From Allolobophora icterica (taxonomy: Eukaryota > Annelida > Clitellata > Crassiclitellata > Lumbricidae), in assembly GCA_963556255.1 (NCBI GenBank), contig OY744615.1, positions 19,856,815-19,920,814 of the forward strand: a stretch of 64,000 bases of DNA. Reading direction: 5' to 3'. Shown piece by piece: positions 55,001 to 58,206 of this stretch. Both the position numbers and the translations under genes were made by a program. The notes beneath the pieces were generated by a model. The model saw only the letters and a list, made by a program, of their open reading frames with translations, was not told where the DNA came from and ran no database searches. Every line of letters starts with the position of its first letter. Position 1 is the first letter of the stretch.

Positions 55001-58000
55001 TAATTATCGAACGACAGGTGCTATATAAATGCTCTGATTGAATGAAAGAATGAATAAGTGTAGCATACCTGATTCCAGTAGTCATGACTAGGTAACTACA
55101 TAGCAGAATGCAGTCATGTATGTATGTATGTATGTATGTATATATGCATGCATGTTTGTATGTGTTTGTAAGTATGTGTGTGTATGTATGTGTGTGTATG
55201 TACGTATGTATGCATGTCTGTGCATGTATGTGTGTATGTATGTATGTGTCAATGCATGCATGTATGTGTGTATGTATATATGTGTGTATGTATGTATGTA
55301 TGTAAGCATGTGTATATGTATGTGTGTACGCATGAATGTATGTATGTGTTGATGTATATTATTATTATTATTATTACAAACATTTTTAAAGTGCGCAAAG
55401 TCACACAGAAATGAGAATCTGTGAATGTATGTATGTATGTATGTATGTATGTGTTGATGTATATTTGTGTATGTAAAAAATGTATGTATGTATGCATGAA
55501 TGTATGTATGTGTGTGTATGTATATGTGTATGCATGTATGTGTGTATGTATGCATCTGGGCATTTATATAGCACATTCTAGAAACCTCTCAAAAGCACTG
55601 TGAACATGGTTGCCTAAGGGATTTAAACAGAAGTATGTTATCAAATGACAAGAATGTAAAAGGGCCGAGTTAACAGAAATAGTACAAAAGATTCACTGGA
55701 AGACTGTTCTAATGGGAGGGACGTAATATGTAAGATTAGACCACAGTATTCACTGTGATACAGCTTATAATACGGTTACCTGTCTCACAGCTAATACTAC
55801 AAAGCCATTTATTATTTTCATTACAAAGTTCATTAATAAATCAACAAATGGTCAATTAATTAGACGAAGGTTTTGACTATGGTGGGCACTTACTCGCAGA
55901 CCGAACCATCTCCGATGTTGTAAGTAACTTTGTTGTAAAGGACCTGGAGGCAGCCCTTGGCAGTCTCAGTTGAGCAGTCTTCCGTACTGCACACAAGGCT
56001 GTATGACGACCAAGTCTGAGACACAAACTGCTCCACAAAGGCCACCGAGTCCGCCGAAGTGGTAGAACATGTGACGCTGATCCCGCTGGCACACTGGTAG
56101 GCAGCTTCTAGTAGGCTGCAACAAGGAAAACCAGTAGACGACATATAATCGACTTCTTTCTTCATTTAATCATTAACTTTAAAATAAGTTTACTGATCCA
56201 AATACATATGTGTCCTATTGCTATAACAATGTCAGAAGATATTGCATAAACTGCAGAGGACTTAAGTGCTGTTGTGATGTACTGAAAAGAAATGCCTAGA
56301 TTCATATATACATAAACACATAGATTAGAAGATTGTAACATAATGGGGCAATCATGTTACACCACTTAACAGTTTTAACAATGAGCTGTATTGGTTTCCC
56401 AGTCACTTTTAGTAGACTCTCGTCATTAAAGTGTTAAAGCTAAATCCTCCTTGGTGTTTCCAACTTCTTAACACAAAATTTGCTGACACAATTAAAGTGT
56501 CCTTGTTCAAAGTTCCTACATATACTGTTACAGATGTAGAGTGCCAGCAACTATCAGGAAAACTTAAACAAGTGATAAAGCTGAAGGTGCCAAGACTCTT
56601 GGAAATTCAGCAGAATGTTTGGAAGCCTGCAAGACAATCAGTCAACCTATTCTCCATCACTCTGAGAATATCCTATAACACTTTAATGATGAACGTTTAG
56701 TAAAATGTATGGAAAACTACTCCCTGTCATTGTTAAAGGGTTAAGCATGCGAGTTGTGTCACTTCGTAACAAAATAATCTTCCATGTTAGAAATGCTTAA
56801 CTGATAGAACTGTTTCAGACTGGCATAATATGCATTAGACATGATGCTGTAATATCGAGCAGAATGAAAATTCTGAGATTAGGTTACCTGCAGAATGTGC
56901 CCGACTCCTCGATTACACCTTCCATAAGTGTTGCAACACAGCCATAGGCAGCCTCAAGTTCACAAGTCTTCACTGAAATCACAACAGTCGAAATATAAAG
57001 ATAAGGTGTTGTTGCCATAACGATGACCATGACGAAGATAACTATAATAAATAATGATTACGACAATGATGACAGCAAAGAAATTAATTCACAAATTTTA
57101 GATCAATCTTTGAGATGGTGTTGATCAACAGAAAAGTTTATGAAGCATCTACAATCACTGCCTAGAAACAACTAAGGTAGGCCCTATCTGCCTACAAATG
57201 ATTGGGTCTTCATTAAGTTTTGTACTGCAGTTGCTGATGTGGGTTGATATACCGAGAAGACAGAAGTGACAATTGATTCATTATATTATCTTGTATATAT
57301 CTTGATTAGTTAAAAAGCTTGTCTTCTCTTATGCTATAGAAATTGTCACTTTGCATTACACAGCATTCCTATTTATTGCGGTTAAAATGCGTGGGGCGTG
57401 GTGGCTCAGTGGTAAGTTCGGCGCCTTGTGACCGGAGGGTTGCAGGTTCGAATCCCACTCTAGCCGCTGCGTACGGACCTTGGGCAAGTCCTTCACTCGC
57501 AATTGCTCGTGGCGCTTCGGCATGAAAATTCTGGCACAGTATCATATGCTGTAGTCGGGAGCGCCTCTGAGTAGTAGTAGACTTCGAGAGGCGCTATAGA
57601 AATATCCGGAATAAATAAAATAAAATAAATAAATAAAATATTTATAAAATGTCATACAAAATCGACTGACCAACAGCAGTTTGGGTTTCGCAAGACTTCG
57701 TTATCTTGTTGTAGATGTAGGTGATCAATTGGAAATTGGCACTGTAAGCGTCATCGTCACAAGACAGATAAGATGTAGCCAGGCAGTCATACTTTGCCTG
57801 CAGAGTGCTATAAATATATACAATTCAAATATGTTCAACAAAATCTGTACCGAATCATCAATCCCAAGATCACAAATAATCCACACATAGCATGACAATA
57901 TTTACCCATCGGTATATCATATCATGTCAGTGGGACATGGTGGTGTAACAGTATGTTCTGTGCCTTGTAACTGGAGGGTCGCAGATTTGAATCTACCTCA

Positions 58001-58139
58001 CGCCACTGTGTAGCAACCTTGGACAAGTTGCTCATCCACAATTGTCTGTGAGGAAGGCAACGGGAAACCATGTGCACCTCACTCGCCTCATCCCGGGTGG
58101 CATAAAACCAATGGACCTGCCTTCTGGGCAGAGAACTCA

Positions 58140-58206
<67 letters not shown>

